27,350 nucleotides of DNA from Spirogloea muscicola (lineage: Eukaryota; Streptophyta; Zygnematophyceae; Spirogloeales; Spirogloeaceae), in assembly GCA_009602725.1 (NCBI GenBank), contig WELB01000021.1, positions 36,415 through 63,764 of the forward strand, given 5' to 3'. Positions 10,256-19,717 of this stretch are shown one piece after another (the first letter of the stretch is position 1; each line of letters starts with the position of its first letter). The notes under the pieces were generated by a model. That model saw nothing but the letters and a program-made list of their open reading frames with translations. It did not search any database and was not told where the DNA came from. The translations under genes and the position numbers were made by a program.

Positions 10256-13105
10256 TCATCCGTTAGGCCGCAGCAGAGAAGAGTTTGGTTGGGGTAGCGT
10301 GGGCAGCAGATGGTCACTGAGCGAGAGACCAAAGCCGGCAGTGTGGAGGTCTTGTGGAGCCGTGGCAATGCCCTCGCTCGGCTGCTGCCCGCCAATGTAC
10401 TCTTCACCGTCGTCCATGTCCAGCAGCATCATTGTTGGTGCATGGCCCTTGAACAGCGCCAGGTGCCCCAGCAGCTTGTCTTTGCGGCTGCAGACAACGA
10501 GCTTAGGACTCAGTTGAGCGGGGTGGCGACATAGGCCAGCTCTAGCCCGAGGAGGGCAGTGGCAGTGGTTTCACCTGAAGGTCGTGCCGCAGTTGCACTG
10601 CCACTTGTCGCTGCCGCAGTGCTTCTCGTGCGTCTTCAGGTCGGCGACCACTGAGAACTTCTTGGCCTTGCACTTGGTGCACGTCAGCATCTTGGGGCAG
10701 TGCGTTCGCCGGTAGTGGTTCTTGACGCACAGCATCGTCTTGAGGGGCACGAACTTGCGGTGCCGGCGATTCCGCTTGCATGAGGCGTATGGGCAGCTGA
10801 ACCTGCACGTCAGAGACAGCGCTGCATCTTAAGGGCATGCACATGGCATTGTTAGCAGAGCAGTCAACTGTTATCACTCAACATTCCTCGGCCAGGCATT
10901 CCCCCTCTCTGTTGTTAGACCTCTCGTCTCACCGCTGACGAGCCGAGACTTACCTCCGGATCTTGGGAAGTCTGTCGCCGTCACCACCATTGCCGCCTCC
11001 ACCACTGCCGCTTGCGGTCCCTGGGCTCCGCTCAGGTCGTGCCAATGCTGCGGTGGTCTTGTACTCATCCCCATGGCCACGCATGTGCATCCGCAAGTTT
11101 GCGTCCCGCTTGAAGCCCTTGCCTGGGCAGCGGCAGTAGCTCATCAGTGTCAAAGCCCACCATGACAGAGGCAGAGGTGAAGACTAGGGAAGAGGGAGGT
11201 GGGTAGGCGGTGCGGGAGGTTTGCCAGGGCGTTGGAGGGTGGGGAGGAGGACGGAAGGCACAGGAGAGGGAAGGAAGGAGGGAAGTTACGAAGGTATGAA
11301 GGGCCGCGCCTAACCGCAGATCTCGCAGAAGTGTGTGTGCTCCGCAAGGATCTCCATTGCGTCCATCTCGACGAGCTCGTAGCTGCCCGGCGGCAGGTCT
11401 TCGCTGTCGCCCCCCTCGCCGTCGTCCTTGTCGCCGTCGGCTGGTCCCCTGCTTGCGGCGCTGCCGTCTTGGATTCCAGTGATGCTGGCACAGCCAGCGG
11501 AGAGGGAATGAAGAGGGTGTGCTTAAGGGCATAGACAACACTGTGATTGTAGTGAAGCAAGTCAGGTTGGCGTAGTGTGGGCCGCACCTCCTGCCACCGC
11601 CGCTGCATTCATCAACATGTTGCGGCCGTGGCAGCGGCAGCACCGACGACCCGCCATGCACCATGAGCGCGCCCGCTGTGCCGCCGCCGGTGGAGGTCAT
11701 CGTGGCTGTTGCACTGGCGAGATGTGGTGGCACAGAAGTCGATGTCGTGGAGGGGAAAGGGGGCAGCGGTGGCAGCAGCGGTCCTGGCAGCAGGTCGTAC
11801 GAAGAGGAGGGGGAGGAAGGGGGAGGAAGGAGGGGCTGGCCTTCCCCCCTCAGCGCGTCACCGCCACCGTGGCCCTGCTGCGGCAACGCCGCCTGCATGA
11901 AGGCCGTCTCGTGCTGCCCAGGGAAGCCGTTGCTGCTGGCCCCCACGCTGCTGCCGCTGCTGAGCATGTGGCCATACGGCAAGTCTGCCAGCACCTGGGG
12001 CTGCAGAGCACCGGGAGCGCACCTGACATTAGGTGTGATGGCCATTGGGCTTTGGCTGGCATATGAGGTGCACCAGAGTTAGCATACACACTCACAGAGG
12101 GCCAAAGCGGAAAGAGGCGGGGAGGAGGGGGGGAGGGGGTTCGGGTTTGGATGTTGTTGGGTGGTGTACTCCACCTGCTCCTGCTGCTGCTGCTGGTTGT
12201 GGTGCTGCTGGAGCGTGGCGGCAGCCTGCGGCAGCATCTCTGCCGCCGTCATCACCAGCTGGCTGATCACTGACGCCACGCTTGCTGCTGCCGCCGCCTG
12301 CTGCTGCGCCGCTAGCGGTGGGAGCTGGCCGCTCCCCTGCTGATCCAGCAGAATCAGATTTCAGGAGGCCGTTACTGACTCCCAATGGAAGACCCAAATT
12401 GCTGCATTGCTGAAAGGAGCGGGGAGGGAGGAACATGTCTTTGTGAAATAGTAGCAGAAAAAGAGAGGGGAGGAGGAGGAGGGCATGACGGCGCGCCTGT
12501 GAGATGAGTGGGAGGAGCGCCTGCAGCGCCTCAATGCGCTGCTGCAGGAGCTGGAGTGCCTCCATGAGCGCCTGCGGCGACAGCGACGCACTGGAGCCGG
12601 TCCCCACATTGCCTGCCATGCCACCGGCGGTCCTGCCTCCTCCGCCCCTTGGGCTTGCCATGGCGCTGCTACCGCCCTCGCCATTGCTGCCGTTGCATAG
12701 GAGGTTCTGTTGGATTGCCTGCTCGAGCTTAGCAGCCAAGAGCGAAGCTTCAGCTTATGCCATGCAGCGCTTTTGGCGCCGCCGTCATCGTCCTTTGCCT
12801 GCAGCGTCCGCTGATTGACAGGCATGGACTGGGGCTCCCTGAACAGCCGTGGCAATTGAGATAAAGAGAGAGAAGCAAGGAAGAGAGAGGGGGAGCTCAC
12901 AGTGTGGCCACGTCCAGGACTCAACAGCGGCAGTGGGAAATGCGTGAGAGGTTGACCGAGCAGCGAGAACGTGGTGGGCCCGCCGCCACCTTGCTGTGTG
13001 GCTACTGCTGGAGGCCGCTGCGCCGACGTTGGCGGGGGGCTTGCTCGGACGACTCGCTCGGCCTTCTGGCGCGGGATCATTGCCCTTGCTGCAATTGCTG
13101 GCCAC
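10256..13105 (-). CDS. STOP1-type C2H2 zinc-finger transcription factor
   Basis: Minus-strand exons in transcript order: (5' exon ending 12901), 12747-12497, 12409-12380, 12339-12170, 12055-11588, 11484-11315, 11122-10954, 10802-10575, 10487-10256; phases agree throughout. The N-terminal half has a Leu/Gln helix ([16 protein letters not shown]) and [15 protein letters not shown], placed as in Arabidopsis STOP1. Then come [18 protein letters not shown] and HTHFCEICG, joined across an intron to [20 protein letters not shown] (finger 1). The next exon holds [29 protein letters not shown]...[14 protein letters not shown] and WQCNCGTTF; the final exon completes that finger with [20 protein letters not shown]1 is a nuclear regulator of proton and aluminium tolerance in plants. 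Stop codon at 10256-10258. The start codon was not found: the 5' exon (about 13105-12901) has no in-frame ATG, so another exon must lie upstream. Confidence 0.88.
12380..12409 (-). other. Possible 30-nt microexon in the STOP1-like gene
   Basis: TTTCAG precedes 12409 and GTCAGT follows 12380 on the minus strand. The ten codons ([10 protein letters not shown]) join phase 0 to phase 0 between ...LPLISQ and [10 protein letters not shown]. The preceding donor at 12497/12496 would be CAG|GCGCGC, a weak GC donor, so this border is uncertain. Confidence 0.4.
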
Positions 13106-13814
13106 TTACTCAGTTCCACTGCTGTGGCCTAATTTCCTCCCTGCGCCCTGCTACACCAACACAATGACATCCTTTCCCTGATGGCTGTTGTACTGGTAGG
13201 GCATGCGGGTCAATTGTCCGCACAAGGAGAGTGAAGGAGCGGGCGCAGGGAAGTGAGATCAAGGAGGGGTCGGTGGTGAAGTACAGATGGATGGAGGATT
13301 GGAAAGAGGAGAAGTTGAGGTGGATGGCACGGGAGTGGGGGTGTTTTAATCCCCGGGGAGCTACAGAAAGCATGGAGATTGCAGGCTGTGAAAGTGAGAG
13401 ATTGAGCGTGTAAGAGAGAGAGGGAGGGAGGGGAAGGGAACCGTGGCGCGAGCCCGGGCGAGCGGAGAGCGGGGGGGGGTGGCGGCGGAGGGCGGCCCGC
13501 CCAGGGGGGGTGCTGCAGCGTGGAGAAGGAGAAGGCTGGGAGGTAATGGAGTGTGTTTTGCGTGATGGGGTGGGGGGGTCCACAGACCTTCTCTTTGTAG
13601 GGCTTACCTTCTGCGCGAGCTGTCCTTGCGGCTGCTGACGCGGGATAAAAGTACTCAGTGGCTTCTCGTCTCTGCCACTCGCTTGGCTGGAGAGGTTTGT
13701 CCGGTCTTGGTGGGCATTCTTCACGAGCGAGAGCGAGAGAGAGAGAGAGAAAAACGAATGAAAACAGAAAGAAAAATGAGAGAGAGAAAGACCTCTCTAA
13801 CCTGAGGCTGCTTA
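13106..13814. other. Region upstream of the STOP1-like gene, with purine-rich low-complexity DNA
   Basis: Expected to hold the missing first exon, leader and promoter of the STOP1-like gene. A strong donor-like GA|GTAAGT lies on the minus strand at about 13115-13108. An ATG in CGCATGCCC context at about 13204 opens MPYQYNSHQGKD, but no consistent splice to the next exon was found. G-rich tracts lie at 13410-13510, and a (GA)n run with flanking GAGCGAGAGC lies at 13727-13752. Long minus frames here are low-complexity readings of purine-rich DNA. Confidence 0.4.
13727..13752. repeat. (GA)n microsatellite
   Basis: GAGCGAGAGCGAGAGAGAGA and further GA units, followed by an A-rich stretch. Confidence 0.85.
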
Positions 13815-13921
13815 GCAGAAGAAGTGGCTCTCGCAATGGGGGCAAGGAGCTGTGAGAAGCCAGCCCGAAAAGAATTGACAAGGTTCGAAGGGGCCAAACT
13901 ACGAGCTAAGCAGCGACTGCG
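13815..13921 (-). repeat. Solo LINE 3'-tail copy
   Basis: Reads, on the plus strand, GAAGAAGTGGCTCTCGCAAT, then GGGGGCAAGGAGCTGTGAGA, AGCCAGCCCGAAAAGAATTG and GGTTCGAAGGGGCCAAAC. This is the reverse complement of the tail at 3290-3430, with about the same order and spacing. It ends in GAGCTAAGCAGCGACTGCGG, as the copy at 19718-19996 does further downstream. Confidence 0.75.
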
Positions 13922-14040
13922 GGGGTTACTGCGGGGGTTAGCATGGGTTACTGAGTAATACGTAGCTGCTTTATATCTTGTTGTGCTTGTTTTTCTCAGC
14001 GCTTCCCCTGGCCCCCTTATTGTACTTTGTTCCTTCTTTT

Positions 14041-14147
14041 TTGGGCTGGCTTTTCCAGCCCCTATCCTCAATGGGCGAGCCCTTTCTTCTGAAAGAGAGA
14101 GAAGGGCTCGCCCATTGAGGATAGGGGCTGGGGAAAAGCCAGCCCAA
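14041..14147. repeat. Palindrome of two head-to-head LINE-tail modules (about 47-bp arms)
   Basis: Left arm 14041-14088 begins TTGGGCTGGCTTTTCCAGCC and runs through CCTATCCTCAATGGGCGAGC. Right arm 14101-14147 is its reverse complement apart from a two-base indel (TTTTCC versus TTTTCCCC). The spacer is about 12 bases of CTTCTGAAAGAG type. Each arm also contains its own perfect hairpin, GGGCTGG-CTTTT-CCAGCCC in the left arm. The right arm joins the coding end of the LINE fragment at 14150-14437; the left arm matches 3436-3470. Confidence 0.85.
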
Positions 14148-14440
14148 TAAAGAATGGATATAGACCTCTGCAGCGAGACGGCCAAGCGCATGCGGTACAC
14201 CTGCGCCAGCGACCCGGCTGCATGAGAATCCACCGGCTCCCCATGGAAGCGGCGGACGATGGCGTGACGTGAGAGCTGTTTGAGCCCCTCGAGCCACCGA
14301 GTGCCCAACGCCCCGTGCGTGTAGGGGGCGAGCGGGAAGAACTCGTCTTCCTGCGGGTGATCTGCGTATATTAGCTCCTTGGCCCGAGCAGGGCAGGCTA
14401 CCGCATGCCCAGCCTTGGAGGCAAAGAGGGGCTCCTCATT
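14148..14440 (-). mobile_element. 5'-truncated LINE fragment, C-terminal coding end
   Basis: On the minus strand an uninterrupted frame encodes ASKAGHAVACPARAKELIYA, then DHPQEDEFFPLAPYTHGALG, TRWLEGLKQLSRHAIVRRFH and SLAQVYRMRLAVSLQRSISI. This aligns with the end of the first LINE (KAVKHADHPAADEFVPLAVD, then HGALGSQWLDLLARLAQRAV and QVYRMRLSVSL). The two differ at many residues, so they come from different lineages of the same family. The frame continues into tail sequence without the stop expected soon after SLQRS. Only the last roughly 95 codons are present. Confidence 0.8.
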
Positions 14441-14516
14441 GCAAAAGGGGGCTATGGCTGCTGATTATAAAAGAAAATGAAGAAGCTGACTAGCGGTTCA
14501 TTAGCGGCCATTCTAA
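14441..14516 (+). promoter_or_regulatory. TATA-box-like element
   Basis: TATAAAAG at 14466-14473, about 44 bases upstream of an ATG at 14517. The match to the TATA consensus is good, but the downstream frame has no recognisable product, so function is unproven. Confidence 0.25.
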
Positions 14517-15053
14517 GTGATCACTTGCTCTCCTGAGTGGTGTACGCTTTGCTCCTTCTTCAGGACTTGTACATTCCTCGTCCAATCTCGTTTGGGGCTG
14601 CCCCTCGCAATCATTGACTCCCTGCTGCTACTTGCTTTCCCCCTGCTATTGGCAAAGCTCCTTCTGATAACCGCCCCTGTATATCAGAGCCGCTTTGTTG
14701 CACTTGTAACTCTCGGAGCATTACCCCGGGATCGTCGTCTTGCGCAGCCCCTGGCCGCCCCCCCCCATCTCGCCGTGGTTGCTGCTGCCAGTGGATGCTG
14801 TTGCAGTTGCCGCCGTCTCATCGCGGCTCGCCTATTGGTCTTGCATTGGAGCCCCCGGCGTCACCACCTTCAGCCCCATCCCGTCCTTGCACTCCCACTT
14901 TCAACTCCTCCTTCCACGTCTTCTTTAACTGGCTCCACTTTGCCACTGCCTCGCAATGCCTGTTGGTTGGAGCCCACTTACATTCTTCTCTGGAGCGAAG
15001 GTCCTTCTTCTTCAGCCTGTGACGGAGCGCGCTTCCCCCGCCTCCTTCAATAA
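14517..15053 (+). CDS. Unidentified open frame, 178 codons, hydrophobic N-terminal half
   Basis: Not recognised. The frame opens at ATG 14517 behind a TATA-like box and runs without a stop to 15053. Residues about 28-62 are rich in Leu, Ile and Ala (for example IIDSLLLLAFPLLLAKLLLI), which could form one or two membrane segments. The remainder is rich in Pro, Ser, Arg and Cys (SGCCCSCRRL), typical of non-coding pyrimidine-rich DNA read in frame. No intron signals or family motif were seen. It lies just upstream (in minus-strand terms) of the LINE fragment and may equally be chance or repeat-derived. Confidence 0.2.
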   Translation: MITCSPEWCTLCSFFRTCTFLVQSRLGLPLAIIDSLLLLAFPLLLAKLLLITAPVYQSRFVALVTLGALPRDRRLAQPLAAPPHLAVVAAASGCCCSCRRLIAARLLVLHWSPRRHHLQPHPVLALPLSTPPSTSSLTGSTLPLPRNACWLEPTYILLWSEGPSSSACDGARFPRLLQ

Positions 15054-15397
15054 GCCGCGCTGCTGTCAGGCGGCATGCTCGTGAGGGTGAGCAGGCGAGG
15101 ACAGGAACTGGCTCAACTCAGTTGAATCAAGCATTACCACTGTGTGCAAACTCAACAGCCTATGGACCAAAGCTGCAAGTTGACCCAGCGCAAGGTAATG
15201 ACCCGCAACAAAAGCTCGATGCAGCAGCCAAGAGGTTCCGCGTGGAGGAGTGGAAGCGAAGTTCATAGAGCGCAGCCTGGGTCAACACAATTGAAACATG
15301 GGATCCCAATTGTTACACGGCTTAAGGCCAATACAGTGCACCTAAATAGTGGTTGGGAGTTGAGCGCTTGCTTTTGGTTGCCCTAACTCACCATTAG
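15054..15397. other. No gene recognised
   Basis: Short frames on both strands without recognisable domains, start context or splice pattern. Base composition is lower in G+C than in the first 14 kb. Confidence 0.4.
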
Positions 15398-15643
15398 CTA
15401 CGAATTGGTCTTCAACAACTGCATATTCAGATCAAACAGCTTGTCCTCTGTCACCTTCCTGGGCTGCCCACAGTGCAGCCACCTTCATTGACCATGTTGA
15501 TCATGCTTGAGGTGCAACTCATCAGTGGTGACGGTCTGCTTTGTGCAGTAAGCGCTTTCAAAGCGGGTTCCACTCAGCACAGTCACGTCCTCTTTGATGG
15601 CTCCCTTGGCACAAACCTTGACAGCATATGAGGTCGAGGCGAC
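15398..15643 (-). pseudogene. Possible relic of a coding sequence, unidentified
   Basis: One minus frame from 15643 to the TAG at 15398 reads SYAVKVCAKGAIKEDVTVLS, then GTRFESAYCTKQTVTTDELH and, after one internal TGA, RWLHCGQPRKVTEDKLFDLN. The residue mix and absence of low complexity look protein-like, unlike other frames nearby. No family was recognised. It could be an exon with the TGA inside an intron, a transposase relic or chance. Confidence 0.25.
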
Positions 15644-17009
15644 TCATAACACTGACAACCACGCCTCAGGCTGTCTAAGAACGTAGCTGCGTTGACGTAC
15701 TCACACCCGCTTGAGGGCTTTAATTGCAGTCTAAGAAGTTTCCCAGTTGGATATGTGACCCTGACCTTTCATGAGGTGCAGGCCTGTTTAGCAAGCAAGC
15801 AGGTACCTTCTCTTGAGTCTATAACACTGCGATGGAAGATTGTCGTCTAAGGTGTGAGCCACAGAGCAGAATGCTTAACTTAGTCATGCAGCAAGTTCCA
15901 AAGACATTACATAGTAGGTTGAAAGAGCATACCAGAAGCTCACTCTTAAGGAAGGAAGCTGGGAGGCAACATCTGGGAAGTGTGGAGAAAAGAGCTAAGG
16001 CATGCAAGAGCAACTAGGCTGCACTTAATAGACTGCAAGTCCACCTTTAGATTTTCCTACCTCTGTGAGTACTGCAACACAAGGTGAGTGACTTGCCTTT
16101 TGCCCTTGGTTTACCGAGCTTGATATAGAGTACACCTTTCAAAAACCAGACCCCTAGATCTTACCAGTGCTTGCCATGCAGAAGTGAGACAGTAAGGTCA
16201 ATCTGAGTCACAGAGACTTGGGCTGACATTCTTAGCCAGGACCACTGGTCTTGAACTGTTGTTTCTCTAAGTTGCCAGACTTGCAGCAACTACCACCTCC
16301 TAAATGGCGTACTATAACTGCATATGCCCACCAAGGATCACAACTACAGTACTTGTACACAATTGGTGTTAATACACTGTAACACAGGCTGCCACAATCA
16401 TGAACTTTGGCAAAAGTCCTTCGATTTTCTAGCTGTCGTAAACTTCCAATCTGACTAGATGTGCTCCTTAAGGACCCAAAACACCTTCCAACCTGCGTCA
16501 CCCTCGCAGGATAAATTACACAATCAATGATTCAATATCAAAAACAGTATAAAAAGCGACCAGTTTTTAGGGGGGAATTATCACATTACAGCACATTACT
16601 CACACTCTAAGAACTAGCGAAGGACGCTCAATTGCTTGCGGCTCATTCTTTGGCACTGGCCAAGCAATGAAAGAGGGGGGGTATGAAGTCGAGAATCAGC
16701 ACCTCGTTGTGGTGCTGGCCAAAGCATATTAGGAACTTCAAGATTCAATGCCCTCTTCAACTTTTGTATCGTCAATGGATTTTGGTTGGTCATTATCTGC
16801 CGAGATATGCAATCACTCAAATATAAGAGCATGCTAGCAATGCTACATACACTTTGTACGTTCTCTATGGATGTCAGGTCCTCAGCAACATTGACATTTG
16901 GGTTGTGCTAGTGTTTCTGTCTGCTTTTACATCATGCTCCTGAATCATGAACCAGGGGACTGACCTCAAGTCAGCTGATAAGGAGAGCCAGATTTACAGC
17001 AAAGCTTAC
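15644..17009. other. Region downstream of the 14-3-3 gene, no firm gene
   Basis: AT-richer DNA than the left part of the window. The short final exon and 3' untranslated region of the 14-3-3 gene should lie here (minus strand). Small frames at 15819-16017, 16232-16501 and 16614-16832 show no family resemblance. No acidic C-terminal tail could be assigned with a convincing acceptor. Confidence 0.4.
16586..16590 (-). terminator. Candidate TGTAA polyadenylation signal for the 14-3-3 gene
   Basis: TGTAA on the minus strand about 420 bases beyond the last located exon. TGTAA is the usual near-upstream element in chlorophyte green algae. A pentamer this short occurs by chance, so support is weak. 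Confidence 0.25.
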
Positions 17010-19114
17010 CCTGATCTTCTTGAAGATCTGAGCTCCACAGCGTCAAATTATCTCGCAGAAGCTGCATAATTAGTGTACTGTCCTTGTATGACTCCTCGCT
17101 CAATGTGTCAAGCTCAGCAATCGAGTCATCAAATGCTTGCTTGGCCAGATGGCAAGCCCTGCATCACAAATCAATAAACCAAAAGATCAGGAAGCGCAAT
17201 GGCTTTGGTCTTCGTACAGGGCATAACTGCACGCGGCATGCCAAGACTATGGAAGACAGACCCCGTTTCCCCTTTCCTGAGCTGCAATGCCACTTACCGC
17301 TCACCATCGTTGAGAATCTCATAGTAGAACACTGAGAAATTGAGGGCCAATCCAAGTCTTATTGGGTGAGTGGGTGCAAGAACCCCACTAGCAATCTCTG
17401 ATGCAGCCTGGCAAGAGCACAAGATACAGAGACCGAGCTGCATAATGAGTCTCTCAGCATAAGCTCAACTGCACATGCACAATCATGTAACACTCTGCTT
17501 GTAGGCTGGATGTAAGCCCTTGCCTAAGATGGTGACTGTGTTGCAAGGAATTTGTAAGGTAGGCAGTGCTCCAGCTTATGAGCAACTCAATGCAGAGGAC
17601 CTTGAAGCACTATTCAGATCAGAGGTGAAGGAGCTAACTATAACACCTCATAGGCCTTCAGGGAGTGCTGCGCAGCTTCTTGCTTCTTGCTATCAGTCTT
17701 GAATTCAGCAAGGTAACGGAAGTAGTCGCCCTTCCTGCACCACATGCGCAAGACGACAACGGCATGGAGAGTACAAGTCAAGACGTACCAAGCCCACCTG
17801 TGCTCCAGCTCTGTTGTGCAATCATTCAAGAGCCCAGCACTGCTTCCTCAGCATTCCCTTCTGACGTGTCTAATCAGCCGCATTGACTGCTGACTCGGGG
17901 AATCATAGCCAACGAAATACGAAGAACATGCACATCCTGCAGAACACCTTCTTTAATGTAGTGGACACAGCACAATGTGCTCAAAGTAGTTGACAAGAAA
18001 TTAACAGGTTATGCACTTACATTTTGTAATAGAATACTTTTGACTCCCCCTTGTCTGAAGCTGGTATCAGATTTTCATCAATCACTGACAAGATGTCCTC
18101 ACATATCTTATGCAACTCATCCTCCACCTTCATCCTGGCCGTCGGAAATCGACAATTCCAATGTCAGCGAAAGTGTTTCGTTTGTCACACAGGGTTGCTG
18201 ATGATGGCACACTCAAGTGCAAATACTCAGATGGACCTCACATGGCAATAGGAGGTCACAATTTGACAGCTGACAGCCAATTTGAGTCGCAGGGAATGAC
18301 TGCAAGACCTGTACTGAGTAATGCGAGCAACGTTCTGCTCATTGCCTTTTGCCTTCTCCTTCTGCTCAATGGAGGACATTATTCGCCATGAAGCCCTGCG
18401 AGCCCCTATGACGTTCTTGTAACCAACAGAAAGAAGATTCCTCTCCTCAACAGTCAGCTCCACATCCAGCTTAGCCACCTTCTTCATGGACTCAACCATC
18501 TCTGCATCACGACACCATGACATACCCGTTATGACTCTGTTCCCTTGCCTGCCCCTTGCCTTGCAGGAGGAGGGATTACTGCTTACTTTGGATGCACACT
18601 GCACTCCCTAACTCTCTCTTTATTCACGTCTTACCGGCAAGCCAAGGCGCTTTCACAACGATAGATGAGTCTGATACTTAAGAAGGCACGAGTGGTGATC
18701 AAGCGTTCCCCTGAGAGACCTACAATGAAACTTTGTACCCACCCCCTTCTGCCACAGGACTGACCAACTGACAGTGCAACAAAGAAGTAGCAGACGACAG
18801 GTAACAGGTGAAGATGTCCTGCAACTGCCGACGCCCTGCATTATTGTCCCTCTTGGTGGACAACAGACCAAACTTCCCTTGAACCCTCGGGCAGCCGACG
18901 AAAGTCCTTCCAAACCCCGGAAGGGTAGTGATATGACAGACTGCCTGCCCGCCGCAATGAGAGAGCCTACGAAGGCGTCGTCGTCGCCACGGGCCGCTAG
19001 CAAAACGGGAGGGAGTGGGGGAGGGGCCGGGGAGCGGCTGCCCTGACCATCGTAGCGCTCCGCTTGCTCCGCAAGCTTGGCCATGTAGACATAACGCTCG
19101 CGCTCCTTCTCCAT
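17010..19114 (-). CDS. 14-3-3 protein, six exons located, C-terminal tail not found
   Basis: Minus-strand exons 19114-19048, 18501-18309, 18134-18021, 17734-17647, 17407-17298 and 17158-17010. All junctions are GT-AG and in phase; they encode 240 residues plus one base. It starts [20 protein letters not shown], followed by [20 protein letters not shown] and [20 protein letters not shown], then [13 protein letters not shown]. Later exons give [61 protein letters not shown] and NLTLWSSD, all family signatures. The phosphopeptide-binding Lys, Arg and Tyr positions ([21 protein letters not shown]) are intact. 14-3-3 proteins are dimeric cytosolic adaptors for phosphorylated clients. The last exon ends [10 protein letters not shown] plus a G, so a short variable tail must lie below 17010. 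The ATG at 19114-19112 lies in GGCCATGGAG context. Confidence 0.95.
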
Positions 19115-19126
19115 GGCCTGGAAGCC

Positions 19127-19157
<31 letters not shown>

Positions 19158-19717
19158 GGCCACGCGAGNGGTGCTGCGCCGCCGGCGCCGGCGCGGGCCG
19201 CGAGGATCCGCGGCGGAAGCGGCGGCGCTTGCGGCGGCCGCGGAGGAGACGACTACGCTGGCGACGAGGAGCCTCAGTAAGTACCAGAATGGAAGGAGCG
19301 ACGCGGGTGGGGCGCCGGTTAACCACAGTAACCGCGGTGGAGAACAGGTCAGAACAGATACACCTCGCCACCCGGCGTGCCTAATCCGCCGTTGTAACAG
19401 AATGGGCAAAGATTTGGCGCCACGAACATCGGGAGTAACGTGGGCGAACGGGATAACTACCCCGACGGCGAGTAACCCGGGGGGCCTGCATGCTGCGCCA
19501 CGTGTGAGGCCACGTGCCAATTTCGCCGCGTGGAGCGGCAAACCGTGACGCGGCGGGGATTACGATAGGCGGCGACAAAGATAGCTTGTACTTGCTTTTC
19601 TGCCCTCGCCACAATCAAAAGCGCTCAACCCGTGTCCTCGCCACAAGCGACCTGAGGGTATTCGGCTAGCTGCAGCCGCTCTGTGACTTATTACCACATA
19701 CCTTGGTAGCCATACTA
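19115..19717. other. GC-rich region upstream of the 14-3-3 gene
   Basis: CpG-dense sequence containing the probable leader and promoter of the 14-3-3 gene. Long frames on both strands (for example 19015-19548 plus, 18720-19541 minus) read through the CGG repeat and an ambiguous base and show no domain. No TATA box was recognised. Confidence 0.45.
19127..19158. repeat. (CGG)n triplet repeat in the 14-3-3 5' leader region
   Basis: About ten CGG units on the plus strand, ending 11 bases before an ambiguous base N at 19169. The repeat begins only about 14 bases upstream of the 14-3-3 start codon, so it probably lies in the leader of that mRNA as CCG repeats. Confidence 0.85.

Noticed and set aside
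11575-12082. Plus-strand frames opposite the STOP1-like gene
   Set aside because: They are antisense to an exon whose phase and splice sites fit the minus-strand gene.
13110-13881. Minus-strand frames of 204 and 223 codons
   Set aside because: They read purine-rich, GA-repeat DNA and run into a LINE tail; Ser/Pro/Leu-rich text without motifs.
18720-19548. Long frames on both strands across the CGG repeat
   Set aside because: Driven by the triplet repeat and interrupted by an ambiguous base; the minus strand there is 14-3-3 exon 1, its leader and an intron.
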